Positions 1-9,650 of a stretch of DNA of 64,000 nucleotides are shown one piece after another (the first letter of the stretch is position 1; the number at the start of each line of letters is the position of its first letter). Under the pieces are notes generated by a model. It did not search any database and was not told the DNA's origin. It was given only the letters and a program-made list of their open reading frames with translations. Origin of the DNA: Casuarius casuarius (taxonomy: Eukaryota; Chordata; Aves; Casuariiformes; Casuariidae); the NCBI GenBank assembly GCA_003342895.1, contig PTFA01000042.1:2014932-2078931 (forward strand), read 5' to 3'. The translations under genes were made by a program, and so were the position numbers.

Positions 1-179
1 CAGGCTGAGGAGCAGCACTGGAGGCACAAAGGACTGACACAAAAACAGACTGCAGGTACAGGCAGCAGACTTAAAAGGGGGGGAGGGCTCAGAGTATTTA
101 AGAGCTGAATCCATCCCCTACTGAGAAGCTGCAGATGAGCCCAGTTGCCCCCAAACTGCCGTGAGAACTTAGGCCTTAC

Positions 180-290
180 CCAGACTCGGCTCAGCTCCTT
201 CTCTACCTGGTCCAGCTTCTTCTGCTTGGAGGCGGCGGAGTACAGCGCGGTGGCGTAGCGGCCCTCCAGCCCGTACACCTGGATGGGGGG
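180..290 (-). CDS. ATP5PO: ATP5PO coding exon 3
   Basis: Thirty-seven codons run from [10 protein letters not shown] to EKELSRVW and form the start of the mature N-terminal domain that binds the tops of the alpha subunits. The acceptor CTCTCCCCAG|CCC has a good pyrimidine tract and the donor is TCTGG|GTAAGG. Positions 1-179 are the beginning of intron 3 and contain no further exon. Confidence 0.92.
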
Positions 291-657
291 CTGGGGAGAG
301 AGAGCAGGCGGGCGCTGAGAGCCGCCCGGAGCCGGGGAGCCTGCGGCTCGCCGGTGACCCCCTTCCTCCTCCCCCTCCCCCCGGACCCCCTCACCTTGAC
401 CAGCTTGGAGACGGGCCTCGCCGCGGACGTGCTCAGGTGCCGCACCTGCGGGACGCATATAACGGCTGGCATCGCCGCGCAACCGCCACCTCGGGCCGGG
501 CGCGCGCATGGGGGTGGGTGAGGCAGGGAAGGGGCTCGAGACCCCGCACTGACACCGGGGGGGGGGGGGGTATACACACGCAGTCCCGTCTCCTCGTGTC
601 CTCCCCCGCGCCCTCCCCGCCCATCACCTTCAGACAAAGCCCTGCGGCCGCCGCCAT
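180..657 (-). CDS. ATP5PO: ATP synthase peripheral stalk subunit OSCP, 5' part (exons 1-3)
   Basis: OSCP caps the F1 head of mitochondrial ATP synthase and ties it to the peripheral stalk on the matrix side of the inner membrane. Three exons on the minus strand join in phase 0: 657-628 ([10 protein letters not shown]), 445-395 ([17 protein letters not shown]) and 290-180 ([18 protein letters not shown] to ELSRVW), 64 residues in all. Introns of 182 bp (446-627) and 104 bp (291-394) have GT-AG ends. The first 27 residues are basic, Ser/Ala-rich and free of acidic residues, as in a matrix-targeting presequence. The [19 protein letters not shown] block is the conserved start of mature animal OSCP. 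The family is usually about 210 residues, so roughly two thirds lie off the left edge. I chose the ATG at 655-657 because it sits in a YY1 motif downstream of NRF-1 and ZNF143 sites; an in-frame ATG at 470-472 inside intron 1 is an alternative start. Confidence 0.93.
395..445 (-). CDS. ATP5PO: ATP5PO coding exon 2
   Basis: Seventeen codons ([17 protein letters not shown]) match the presequence and extreme N-terminus of vertebrate OSCP, with the typical R-x-x-S-T-S run. The acceptor is CCGCAG|GTGCGG and the donor AAG|GTGAGG. The polypyrimidine tract before the acceptor is weak. That leaves open an mRNA that reads through intron 1 from the ATG at 470-472. Confidence 0.9.
557..570. repeat. 14-base G homopolymer in ATP5PO intron 1
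   Basis: A run of 14 G on the plus strand (C on the gene strand) lies in the 182-bp first intron. Such runs are prone to length error in sequencing and may fold as G-quadruplexes on the non-transcribed RNA side. Confidence 0.85.
628..657 (-). CDS. ATP5PO: ATP5PO coding exon 1
   Basis: Ten codons ([10 protein letters not shown]) open the presequence. The minus-strand donor reads AAG|GTGATG, with GT at 627-626. The 5' UTR runs upward from 658. Its cap site is not visible, but it should lie between the start codon and the ZNF143 motifs near 770-832. The exon supplies only presequence, so it is expected to be poorly conserved. Confidence 0.8.
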
Positions 658-660
658 CTT
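650..660 (-). promoter_or_regulatory. YY1 motif over the ATP5PO start codon
   Basis: The minus strand reads AAGATGGCGGC, the full YY1 consensus, with its ATG forming the initiator codon. YY1 sites in this position and orientation are common in promoters of mitochondrial and ribosomal protein genes and tend to fix the transcription start nearby. Confidence 0.7.
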
Positions 661-701
661 CTCCGACCGCTGCTCTAGGTCACAGCGGAGCCCCGCCGCC
701 G

Positions 702-708
702 GTGACGC
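702..708 (-). promoter_or_regulatory. CRE/ATF half-site
   Basis: GTGACGC on the plus strand is GCGTCAC on the gene strand and contains the CGTCA half-site bound by CREB/ATF factors. It lies next to the NRF-1 site. A half-site alone is weak evidence. Confidence 0.4.
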
Positions 709-710
709 GA

Positions 711-722
711 CGCGCACGCGCG
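711..722. promoter_or_regulatory. NRF-1 binding site
   Basis: CGCGCACGCGCG matches the palindromic NRF-1 consensus YGCGCAYGCGCR at all 12 positions and lies 54 bp upstream of the ATP5PO start codon. NRF-1 is the main activator of nuclear genes for respiratory-chain subunits, so the site supports the gene call. A weaker partial match, GCGCATG, lies in intron 1 near 504-510. Confidence 0.75.
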
Positions 723-768
723 GCCGCCGACACCCTCTTCCGCCCCCCCCCGTCCTCCTTGCCGCGGG

Positions 769-788
769 GCGCACTGGGAGAGGTAGTT
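769..788 (-). promoter_or_regulatory. ZNF143/STAF motif (proximal)
   Basis: The gene strand reads ACTACCTCTCCCAGTGCGC from 787. It keeps the ACTAC and TCCCAG cores with the normal spacing between them. It has the same orientation as the better match 44 bp further upstream, so the two form a tandem pair. Confidence 0.55.
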
Positions 789-811
789 CTGAAGGGTGGC
801 CTGCCGCGCGC

Positions 812-832
812 TGCCTGCTGGGAGGTGTAGTT
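812..832 (-). promoter_or_regulatory. ZNF143/STAF motif (distal)
   Basis: On the gene strand this reads AACTACACCTCCCAGCAGGC, a very close match to the ZNF143 (STAF, SBS) consensus ACTACAnnTCCCAGnnnGC. It lies about 155 bp upstream of the start codon. These motifs are enriched in CpG-island promoters of housekeeping and mitochondrial genes, often in bidirectional ones. Confidence 0.7.
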
Positions 833-1049
833 CCTCGGGGGGAAAGGGGAGCGGCCCGGCGCGCGCGCCCAACGGCCCAGCGCGCAGCCCTGAGGCGCGG
901 CGGCGCCCAGCGCCTTCCGCCCCTAGCTGCGCCGCCGGGCGTGCTGCTCCCACAGCAGCTCCGAGCCGCCTTGGCTGCGGACTAGAGGGGAAAAGCCATG
1001 AGTCAGGGCCCCGTGGCCGCCCAGCAAGTCTGAGGGGTGAGGCAAAGGT

Positions 1050-4000
1050 GGCTGCAGCTCTCCTCCTGTGGGAGCCCGCTGTTTTTTGGTGGCCTGGGTG
1101 GTTTGTGCCTGGCCCACACATGAAGGAAAGGAAAGCGGAGGCACTGCTGACATCCCTGGCCTCCAGGTGCTGGAGCTGTAACTATAACACCACATATGGT
1201 GAAACTCAAGATGAAAAATCCCTGTCTTCGTGCCCCTTCCCACATGTCATCTTGTGTAGCTGAAAATTATTTTTCTCAGAAAGAGTCATAGGAATGTGGC
1301 TCCAGAGACAATTACAGTAACCACAGCAATTGCTCTCCTTGCGGGCCCCAACCCAGTATGTGACATTCTTGCATGAACAGTTGCAACACGTTCTCCAGTT
1401 CGGTCACTGCAGTCTGATTATTTGTGTCTTTGCAGGTCAAGGGGCTAAGGGAAGGGAAAAGTCATCTGTGCCACAAGGATCACTTGAGGGGCTTGCAATT
1501 ATTATAGTATGGTGAAGTGACTTATGACTTAGCATCTAATGCCCTTTCCTGTGTTCCTGTGAGGTTCCTGTAATTCACTCAAACATATTTCCTCCATTCA
1601 GAGGCACCAAGAAAGAAATCTTCACGTAAAAGTTCTTCAAAAGAGAAAATGTGAGCTGTGCTTTCCTCGCAGACATCTCTGGTGTCCTCTAGCACAGTGA
1701 AACTCTCTGAAATATGATGAGCTATTTCCTCTCCTTGGATAAACTAGATCCAAACGTCTCCTGGGGCAAAGAGACAATCTTCCAGGTAAAGCGTAGGGCA
1801 GGCAATCTGAATTTTAGCTCTGACTTTGTCATGGTCTCCCTGTGTGACCTTGAACAGCTCACTCAAGTCCTGCATACCACTGGACTGTCTTGAATGATTA
1901 AACTCTTTCTCTCCCTAATTCTTCCATCTTTTCTACGAGAAAAGGTAAAACAATTGGCTGCTTCATAGAGCTGTTACAAAATTTGAGTAATTATTGACTA
2001 GCTCAGTCTGGAGGTGCTATTGAAATACAAAGCGCTGCATTAATGACGAACATGCTACATCAGTATGCAGGGCAGACTTTAAACACTAGATGTTGCTGTT
2101 GCTACAAATTGAAAGACTAATGATCACTTTTGTGATCACTCTGGCTAAGTCAAACCTAGAGAATTATAACCATGCTCTGCAGGAAACACAGCCTTAATAA
2201 AAAAGCTGTGCTACCATCCTACCAGAGATAAGACAAGATCACCAATGTGCTTTCTTTTAGATGTTGGAATTCAGTTCCTTCTGTCTCTAGCTGTGCTTGC
2301 TGTGGTGACATTCAAAGATATACAAGTATAGTCCGTGACACATTTAAGCCTGACATAACACCATTCTTCTGAATAATTTTAATATCTATGGTACTAAGAA
2401 ATGCATATCTAAAATGCAGAAAAGTCTTTGTTTTTCTTTAAGAAAAAGAGCATATTCTGTCTACTTTTTGTGATAATGTGCATGCATGGATGTTTTGAAA
2501 TGGTGCACATGGATCCATGACACACGGATTTATTTGAACTAGGGCCATATATCCAAAATTTTATTAGTGTCATTCTGAAACACTGTATGATCTTGTAGCA
2601 TTTTTATACAGAAGAAAATCTGGCTTATTGAGGCCAGTCAAATAACTGAGAGCTGAGGATGCTTTAATGAACTTGGGATTGGGTCAAATTCTGATAATGC
2701 TTTCCAGAATTAAAATCAGAGCACCTCCCTCAGGTTAATTTTAGACATGCAAAATCCCCCAAGTGATAAACAGTTTGTACCTTTAAACCTTACACTGGAA
2801 GGAAAACTTAAATTCTGATGAAGCTTATTCTTGTAGCTGGATACCTGTAATAATTCCTCCACCAATATAATTGTATGTGAGTTTTAATGTTTTTTTCTTT
2901 TTTTTTCCTCCTAAAAATAATTAAACTCTCCATACTGCCATCTCTCATCATTTGATATTTGATGGGGTAATTGTTTCAATTAAATCACTTAGGTCCATAC
3001 CTGTAAGCATTCAAACACATACTCCATTTACAAGCTCTTCCATGAGAAACACCTGGATGAACATCCACTTATGGGTCTGCCTCTTTATGTGGAGGTCAGC
3101 GCTTACAGGATTGTAACCTTAAAGTTCATTCCTACTGAATATAGTGATATTGTAGACATTGCATTTTTCTACTGTAGAGCCGGACTAGAACTGAAATCCT
3201 GCAAAATATATCCTCCCTCCTCTTTTTTGAGAAATCCTGATAACAACCGGTCTGAGTTTAGATTCATTTAGACAGACTCTTGAGCTTATTGAAGGTGCAG
3301 GCTTCACACAGGCATAACAGCTACAGATTTCTCTGAAATCAGAACCTTTATGTCTCTAGAAAGGGTGTGATGATTCTACCATGGTAGCGTTAGGGATGTT
3401 TCAATCATGGTCCTGCTGTGTTAGGTATCATAAAACTCACAGCAAGACCTAGGCCATTCCACAAGCAACTAAACAGCACACAGAGGTAAAATCAAATGAA
3501 GTTTGTCAACAACACATCTGGTGTCCTCAAAATGATGAGTGTATAACAGGTCAGTTCCACAAAACATGCCAAGCTTTCCCTCCACTGAACTATGGCTAGT
3601 TCCTTAAAAAACCAAAAAAGAGTAATTATATCAGTGATTCAAAAATGTTAAGTAAGGTTAAGACACTAAACTCTTTTCTCCCCCTCTTTGAAACTCACCT
3701 GAAACGTTGGCCCTCAGCCTGTTTTGAAGGCTCCTCTGCACCTGCTACTCAGTAATTGCACCCAGCTGTTTTCCCTTAGCTGAGGCTGGAATTCCCAGCC
3801 TCAGCATGGGAGGGTCCCAGAACAAGTCCCTGACCTCTGTGAAAAGTTAATGTTATTTACAAGAAGTGGAGGAGTCTCCTCCTGTGGTGCTCAAGTCAGG
3901 TTCAGGTTATGTAACACAGAGAAGCTCTGGCCTGCCTCTCTGCTCCCTGTCACTGCTGTGTTTTTGTTCCTGCAGCTGCTGAAGGAAGTCTTGTTTTCTC

Positions 4001-4900
4001 CTAGGGGGTTGCCCTTTTCTTCCCCAGAGACAGCTGGGACTCTTGCTGAATCTAATTCATCTGGTTGTTTTCCATACCTCTACTCCATAAGCTGTTCTGC
4101 TTGGGCAGGTAAGTTCAAGTGCTCTGTCACACCAACTCCCCAGAGACAGCCTTCACAGGCACGGTGACCCACCTATTAAATCTAGCTGCCCAAGGAAGAC
4201 CTGACTCATTTTCCCGTTAACAAAAGGGTTTTTCGTTCAGTAACAGGGCATGGAAAACACTTTTTTTTTTTCTTCCAAACTGGAAAGGATGATTGTAAAA
4301 CCACAAAAAGTTATTAGGGGAATTCAGAGAAGGAGCAGAAAACCTTTTAACTGAGTTAGGCGACTGAACTCACTGACCTTAGCATCGGACTACTGTACTG
4401 CTAGCTGTTCGTCAGGATGCTTGCAGAAAACAAACACCTATGCCTACGTTTTCCTGCCCTCCAAGGGAAGTCTCAATCTAGTTTTGTATGGTGAATGGTT
4501 ACAATTTTATTGTACAAGTGTTACTTCTGGGGTGCTCCTGCTGTTCTAGTTTATTTTGCATGCTATTGCAGTAATCTGTTGTAAAAGGGTGGTGGCAGGG
4601 AACACAGCTAGGTGCTTGTAGCTTCCTTGACAAAAGTACTAACACTGTGTCTCTTTTAAGCTAACCTAATAAAGCCTGCTAAATGAACTTAAGGGTGAAT
4701 TGTGAAATGATCTTAATAGGTTGGTAAAATAAGTGTTTATCAGCAAGGTCTTATACCAGTAAAGGTGATATGGGCTCATTTGGACATCTGACTGTTTTAA
4801 GGTTGTCTATGAAACACTCACTAGTAGTAAAAATACCTGGTTTTGGAAAGTACCTGAATAATAAACATAGACGTGCTTTGGGGTAGGTAGTACTAATAGC
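1050..4900. other. Intergenic sequence upstream of ATP5PO
   Basis: No gene is recognised on either strand. The sequence is AT-rich and CpG-poor. It holds one MIR-like SINE (about 1805-2045) and short homopolymers, such as T/C runs near 2888-2910 and 4260-4275. The open frames at 3071-3271 and 3850-4167 resemble no family I know and lack coding character. Confidence 0.6.
1805..2045 (+). mobile_element. MIR-like CORE-SINE relic
   Basis: The order of blocks is that of MIR: TTAGCTCTGACTTTG, then TGTGTGACCTTGAACAGCTC, a pyrimidine-rich stretch ending in TCCATCTTTTC, then CATAGAGCTGTTACAAAATT and a final AAAGCGCTGCATT. The match is patchy, as expected of an amniote-age copy. The exact family was judged by eye. 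Confidence 0.65.
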
Positions 4901-4923
4901 TGAGCTTTACTGCTTTGCACAAT

Positions 4924-5085
4924 GGCAGAGTAGCAGTTAGAGCATTGCACTGAGACACAGTAGATGTGAGATCTATTTTCAGCTCTGCTTTGGGCCTGCT
5001 GATTGGCTCCTAATTATTCTGTGCCTCAGTTCCCCCTTTTAAAAAAGCAAGAATGAGACCAACATCCTTTATAAACAGCTTTAAG
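4924..5085 (+). mobile_element. MIR-like CORE-SINE relic
   Basis: A tRNA-like head (AGTAGCAGTTAGAGCATTGC) is followed by TTTTCAGCTCTGCTTT and TTCTGTGCCTCAGTTCCCCC, the normal order in MIR and related SINEs. The 3' part decays after about 5085. Confidence 0.65.
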
Positions 5086-6330
5086 TTCTGTTGATAAAAC
5101 ACACTTCATTAATGATAAAGGCAATGATACCTTCTCACACATGCTGCTGGAAAAAAAAAAAGTAAGTTCACAGATGTCAGTGAAATTATGGTGATGTACA
5201 AATGGCTGTGGAGAAAACAAAGAAAAAGAGGACCATCATGTCTGCTCCATCACTGCCATGAAAAATGAATGTTAACCTAGTCCCACCTCTAGAGTCAGAA
5301 TGGCAACACATGCAGGGAACTGGAGGTGCCGCTCTATATCCTTGAGGTCTGTCATGGAACTGCCTACTAAACTGGTAGACTAAGCACAGATCATTGACTG
5401 AACAGGCCTGGAACATGAACCACCCTCTCAGAGGTAGCTCCTCTGTGTCCCAGATGAAGAACCCTGGCAGAGTAAATTGTACTGTTGTTGCCATGCTGTG
5501 AAATCTAACCTTTTCCAGCACTGAAAGTGTGCCTTCAGGTGGAAAACCCCTCTTCCTTCAGTTTAAATTTTGCCCAGATACTGGCCTGAGTCATAGCAGA
5601 GTAAATCTCTGAAATACCTAAGTCAGTGGATATTTTGGCAGACTGAGACTCCAGCCTTTCAACCACTCGCCATGTATAGGTCTTCATATCTGCCTTCAAC
5701 TGAAATTAACGGGTGCATCTTGTGCATGGATGCAAGGATCTTACTGAATGAGCATATTGCAGCTTTTTGTGTTAGACAGGTGTTTTAGCAGATTTTGGTT
5801 ACATATTAAGACTACAGCTTGCTCATTACCACAAGAGGGAAGCCAATACTAATAATTTTGTTCGTATATTAACTAGGGTTAGTGTGGTACGGTTTTTGTC
5901 CATTTCAAGTCTGTTGCATGTCTCCTTCTCTTTCCTTGTAGCACACTTGCATTTGATCATATGTCAGAAATTAAAGAACATTATTCCACATTCCATTTGC
6001 TCAATGTCCTGTGAAATGAATTTCATGGATTTGCCTGGCTCATTTGAATGGCATACATAAACCTGAAACAGAAAGTTGGGACAGAACTAAGTTGGCTGTT
6101 TTCATAGCAAATTTAAACAGTCTGCATGTGAACAAGAGGAAACTTGGTGGGCATGGCACTTGGTAAAATAGTGTTTCCCCATGTTTGGCTGAGCAAGAAA
6201 AATTAAAGAATATTTGAGGAGTCATGGACAAATGAATTCAGCAAGTCCTCTGACGCTTGTTCTTCAGCCTGTTTTGCAATGTATGCGAGCATTATGGATT
6301 CATTTGTTATGGCAGTCCAGATCTCACTTA

Positions 6331-6367
6331 CTCTGCTGTAAACCAGAGTAACTCCGCTGATTTCAGG
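6331..6367 (+). repeat. Fossil amniote repeat fragment
   Basis: The core CTGTAAACCAGAGTAACTCC followed by GCTGATTTCAGG belongs to a dispersed, palindromic family common in turtle and bird DNA. Related pieces occur at 17031-17120 and 32195-32220 in this window. I cannot name the family with certainty. Confidence 0.45.
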
Positions 6368-7221
6368 AACCTCACTGAGTCACTTATCTTGTGGTACGGT
6401 ATCTGTGAAAGTCACCCTTGTTCAGATCACATGCTGAAGGCTTAAATCTGATGGGTCAAGTTTTTTCATTACATTTCATTCTGCAGCCAGATATTATAAC
6501 ATGTGCATAGCCTTTTCAAAAAGGTTTACCTAAAATGGTGAATGCCGTGCTTTTGCAAATGGAGATTTTAAAAATAGGCTGAGCATAACACAGAAACTGA
6601 ACAGGGCTTCATCCATGAAATTTCTTTGGTTGATGTTTTCCTGTTCTGTCTTCTAGATTGCTGCAAGATATAAATGAGAGATTCATTGTTCAGAAGACTT
6701 CTGTAGAGCACTGCTGGCATGCGACACTGGTTGGACATCATCATCATTCTTGGTGTTTGTAAGTCATGACTTGGCTTGTGTATTTTTCTTGAGAGACAGC
6801 AGAAATGTGAAGCCAGAAGCAATGCAGAAAAACACATATGTTGAGACTTCCTATGAAGACCCCTAGGGTGTTCCCTGCAAGTGCAGGAGAGGGAATCGGG
6901 GCAAGGTTATGAAAGTTACAGACATAGATTGCAGTCCCCAAAGGGCCTTTGCATAACTAGCTTCTTTGTTAAAGTTTTTAGAAATACTTTGGGAGCATTT
7001 AGTGATACTTTGGATGCTCTGCTTCCCCCCTGCAACTCCCTTAAAATGTTTTCCTAAACATGCTGCTGGTCTGAAAGAAATTGTCAAGCTTGAAGGGAGA
7101 AACATGGCTGGAAATAATAATATCCCTCATGTGGGCAGACAGCTTTCACAGATCCTTACAGTGCATTGTTCTTCAGGTACTCCCATACTGCCTTTGTTTC
7201 TCCTCTCCCTCCAATACTGTT

Positions 7222-7342
7222 TTAGGTCCCAATCCTGCCTGTACATATGCATGTGTTTAACTTTAAGTATATGAGCAGTCACATTGCCTGCAGTGAGAAT
7301 ATTCACATGACTGAAAACATGCACTTGCATAGAGATTTCCTG
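7222..7342. mobile_element. Fossil palindromic (MITE-like) repeat
   Basis: The left arm CCAATCCTGCCTGTACATAT-GCATGTGTTTAACTTTAAG and the right arm around AAAACATGCACTTGCATAGA ... CCTGAATCAGGGG form an imperfect inverted repeat around a CAGTGAGA centre. This organisation matches an old palindromic repeat frequent in turtles and birds. It probably derives from a non-autonomous DNA transposon. Confidence 0.5.
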
Positions 7343-8735
7343 AATCAGGGGCATAAAAGGAAATGGCCAGGTTAAAAATAATGGGTTGGTTTTATCCCTG
7401 ATGTAATGGCCTCGACACTAGTGGAATTATACAAGGCTGAAATAGATCCAGTACATTCAAAGAACTATCTCCAGCTCCCTCACCTGCCAATTTCTGTATC
7501 TATGTTTATAGCATAATTAATATCAATCCCTTTCCCATGTTTGGGCAGCTGAGGTTGGAGGAATTCGCATCACTTTGCACCAGCAGGACTGGCTCTCCTT
7601 CAAGACACTTTCTCCTGAAGCATCTGGTGTGTTTCCGCTGCAGAGCTATTACAGATGTGCCCATGGAGCTTCATGGAAGCCTATAACCTGTGTGTCCCCA
7701 CTGCCCGGCCACTCTCTGCTGCTGAGTCCAGAGCGGATAATGGCAGCCTGTTGAAAAAGCAGATCTTGCCTGTTCTGCCATTTCCCTGCTCCTGTCTGAT
7801 GCTGAGCAGTTCTGCAGCCTTGGAGGAGCTGCTGGTCAGACAAGAGAACCTCATTTCTCTATTGCTGTCCAGGTTGTTTCACTTTCTGGTCTCCTGCAGT
7901 AGCGCCACTTTGTTCTGTGTGGGTCTTAAGCACTCCAGATGAATGCACACACTTGAAAACAGCTGGTATGTAAACATAAAAATAAAAGTTTGTTAGGCTT
8001 AAAAGCAGCCCCTCTGTAGAAATGTTTCTCCCTCCTGTCTCTGGCTGTCCTGCCCTGTGCCAACAAGGTGTATGGGAGTAGTCCCTAGCCCTTGTTGCCC
8101 TGAAACTCTCCCTTGGTACCCGTTTGATGCTAAACTTGTGCCCTCAGCTAGGCTTCTGTGCAGCCCTGTATGGTATTCTTCAGATCAACAAAAGCTGTAC
8201 CTGCCTGCTCACCCACTTAGTAACACAGGCTAGACCTCCAAATGTCAAAAGTCACAGAGCCAGGGAAAAAAAAAAACACCACCACTGAAAAAACAACCCC
8301 CAGCATCCAGGGCTCATGACTGCTTTGACAAGATCTATCTTTAGTTGTAATAGTGAGTCACATCATTGTGATCTGACTTTACGGTTAGGCTGAGGTATGA
8401 GCCAGGCCATGGGATTGAGACAGAGAGCGAGAGCATCATGGGATGTAGCTGTAAAATTCCACTACTTTCTACTCTAAATCAGGTTTGAAGAGAATTAAGA
8501 AACAGGAAGGGGGGTATTTTTTTCAGTGGCAAATTATTGCAGCACACAGTGCATCATGATGTAGTTCATCAGTGCAGAAAGAATAATAAAGGAGATGTAT
8601 TAGTAAATGGAGACTACTATAATATTCTTGAGCAAAGTACACCTCTTTCTGCATAGCTCTGTGTGCAAAGTGTCACGTCTAACCAACCCCACCAGCCACT
8701 ACAAGCTAATGCAGGATTTTCTTGGATGGTGCTGT

Positions 8736-8759
8736 GTTGCCTAGCAACATTGCTAGGCA
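8736..8759. promoter_or_regulatory. RFX X-box inside a 22-bp palindrome
   Basis: GTTGCCTAGCAAC (8736-8748) fits the X-box consensus GTNRCC-N-RGYAAC at every position. From 8738 the sequence forms a palindrome with 10-bp arms (TGCCTAGCAA and TTGCTAGGCA) around CA. RFX factors bind such sites as dimers. There is no gene within several kb to assign it to. Confidence 0.4.
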
Positions 8760-9635
8760 GCATGCTATACATCACGCACAGAGCTGGCTACTACGTTGTA
8801 GCAGGGCTGGTTCCAGTTATTTTTCCCTGCTATAAAATATTAATTTTCTGCTTGCAAGTAGACACAGCATCAGGAGGTTGAGGGACCTTCTCTCTCAGGT
8901 GGACATGTGCAGCTCCTGTTGACTGTAATGGGAATCACAAGCAGTCTCATGCTGAGCTGACAACTCAGTATGTAAAAAGTGGGTGTGATTCCAGAGATAT
9001 AAACACTTTCTGTGCCTGAGATGGAATACAGGTTGGCTTTAATATAAATAAATAAAGAGGCAGTGAGGATTATGTGACAGGCATAAAAATACATGTAAAA
9101 AAGTCCTCTCCCCTCACCCCTTTTTTTCTTTGACTCCTATAAACACATCCTGCTGTGATGAGCACATGTACACATACACAAAGATAGGGAAATTTACTTG
9201 GCATTTTGGGTATTTTTGAGGTTCCTCTCTACCACAGCATCGTGAACAAGAGCTCGTATCACAAACACCATTGATGGTTTTTCAGATGTATTCCTGATGA
9301 GTGTGATTTCAATGGAGACTGCTTGCTGAGCCCCTTCCCCAAAATGGTTGCGTAACCCAGCTGTTGCAAGCACAGAAGAGGAAAATCAATCCTATTCCAT
9401 AAGAAGGTGAGGTGTTATTATAGAAGGTAAACAACAGAGCCCTTGATCCCCAGAGCTACAGGGAAGATGGTATCTGCGGCTCATTTCAGGTGTGCGGACC
9501 CGGAACTAGGAGTTATCTTGTACTAGGGCAAAAGGGTCCTCAGCAAAGGTTTTATACAGCACAGGGTTTTGAATAGTTCTGAAACCTCTGGATCTAAAAT
9601 GTTCATTTCTTTGGGACATATTGCTACTAATAATG

Positions 9636-9650
9636 CTACCAGGTGGCGAG
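9636..9650 (+). promoter_or_regulatory. Possible CTCF motif
   Basis: CTACCAGGTGGCGAG keeps the CAGGTGGC core and most flanking positions of the CTCF consensus CCASYAGRKGGCRSY. A single motif match has a sizeable false-positive rate in 64 kb. Confidence 0.3.

Larger units (their letters stand above)
195..1010. promoter_or_regulatory. CpG island covering the ATP5PO promoter and first three exons
   Basis: This stretch is very GC-rich with frequent CpG, in contrast to the CpG-poor sequence after about 1050. No TATA box is seen upstream of the start codon. Islands of this kind often fire in both directions, so a divergent plus-strand transcript is possible, but no convincing exon is seen. The open frames in this interval reflect the GC-rich composition. 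Confidence 0.85.
5090..8730. other. Intergenic sequence with fossil repeats
   Basis: No gene is recognised. Two recognisable fossil repeat pieces lie at 6331-6367 and 7222-7342. The remainder is unique-looking AT-rich sequence; the open frames at 5186-5521, 6568-6837, 6966-7274 and 7655-7942 look like chance. Confidence 0.55.

Noticed and set aside
203..637. Long minus-strand open frame through the ATP5PO exons and introns
   Set aside because: It runs through two introns with clear GT-AG ends. Only the exon pieces match OSCP; the open frame reflects GC-rich composition.
796..1263. 155-codon plus-strand open frame in the CpG island
   Set aside because: Low-complexity Ala/Pro/Arg/Gly composition, competing frames on both strands, no recognised domain.
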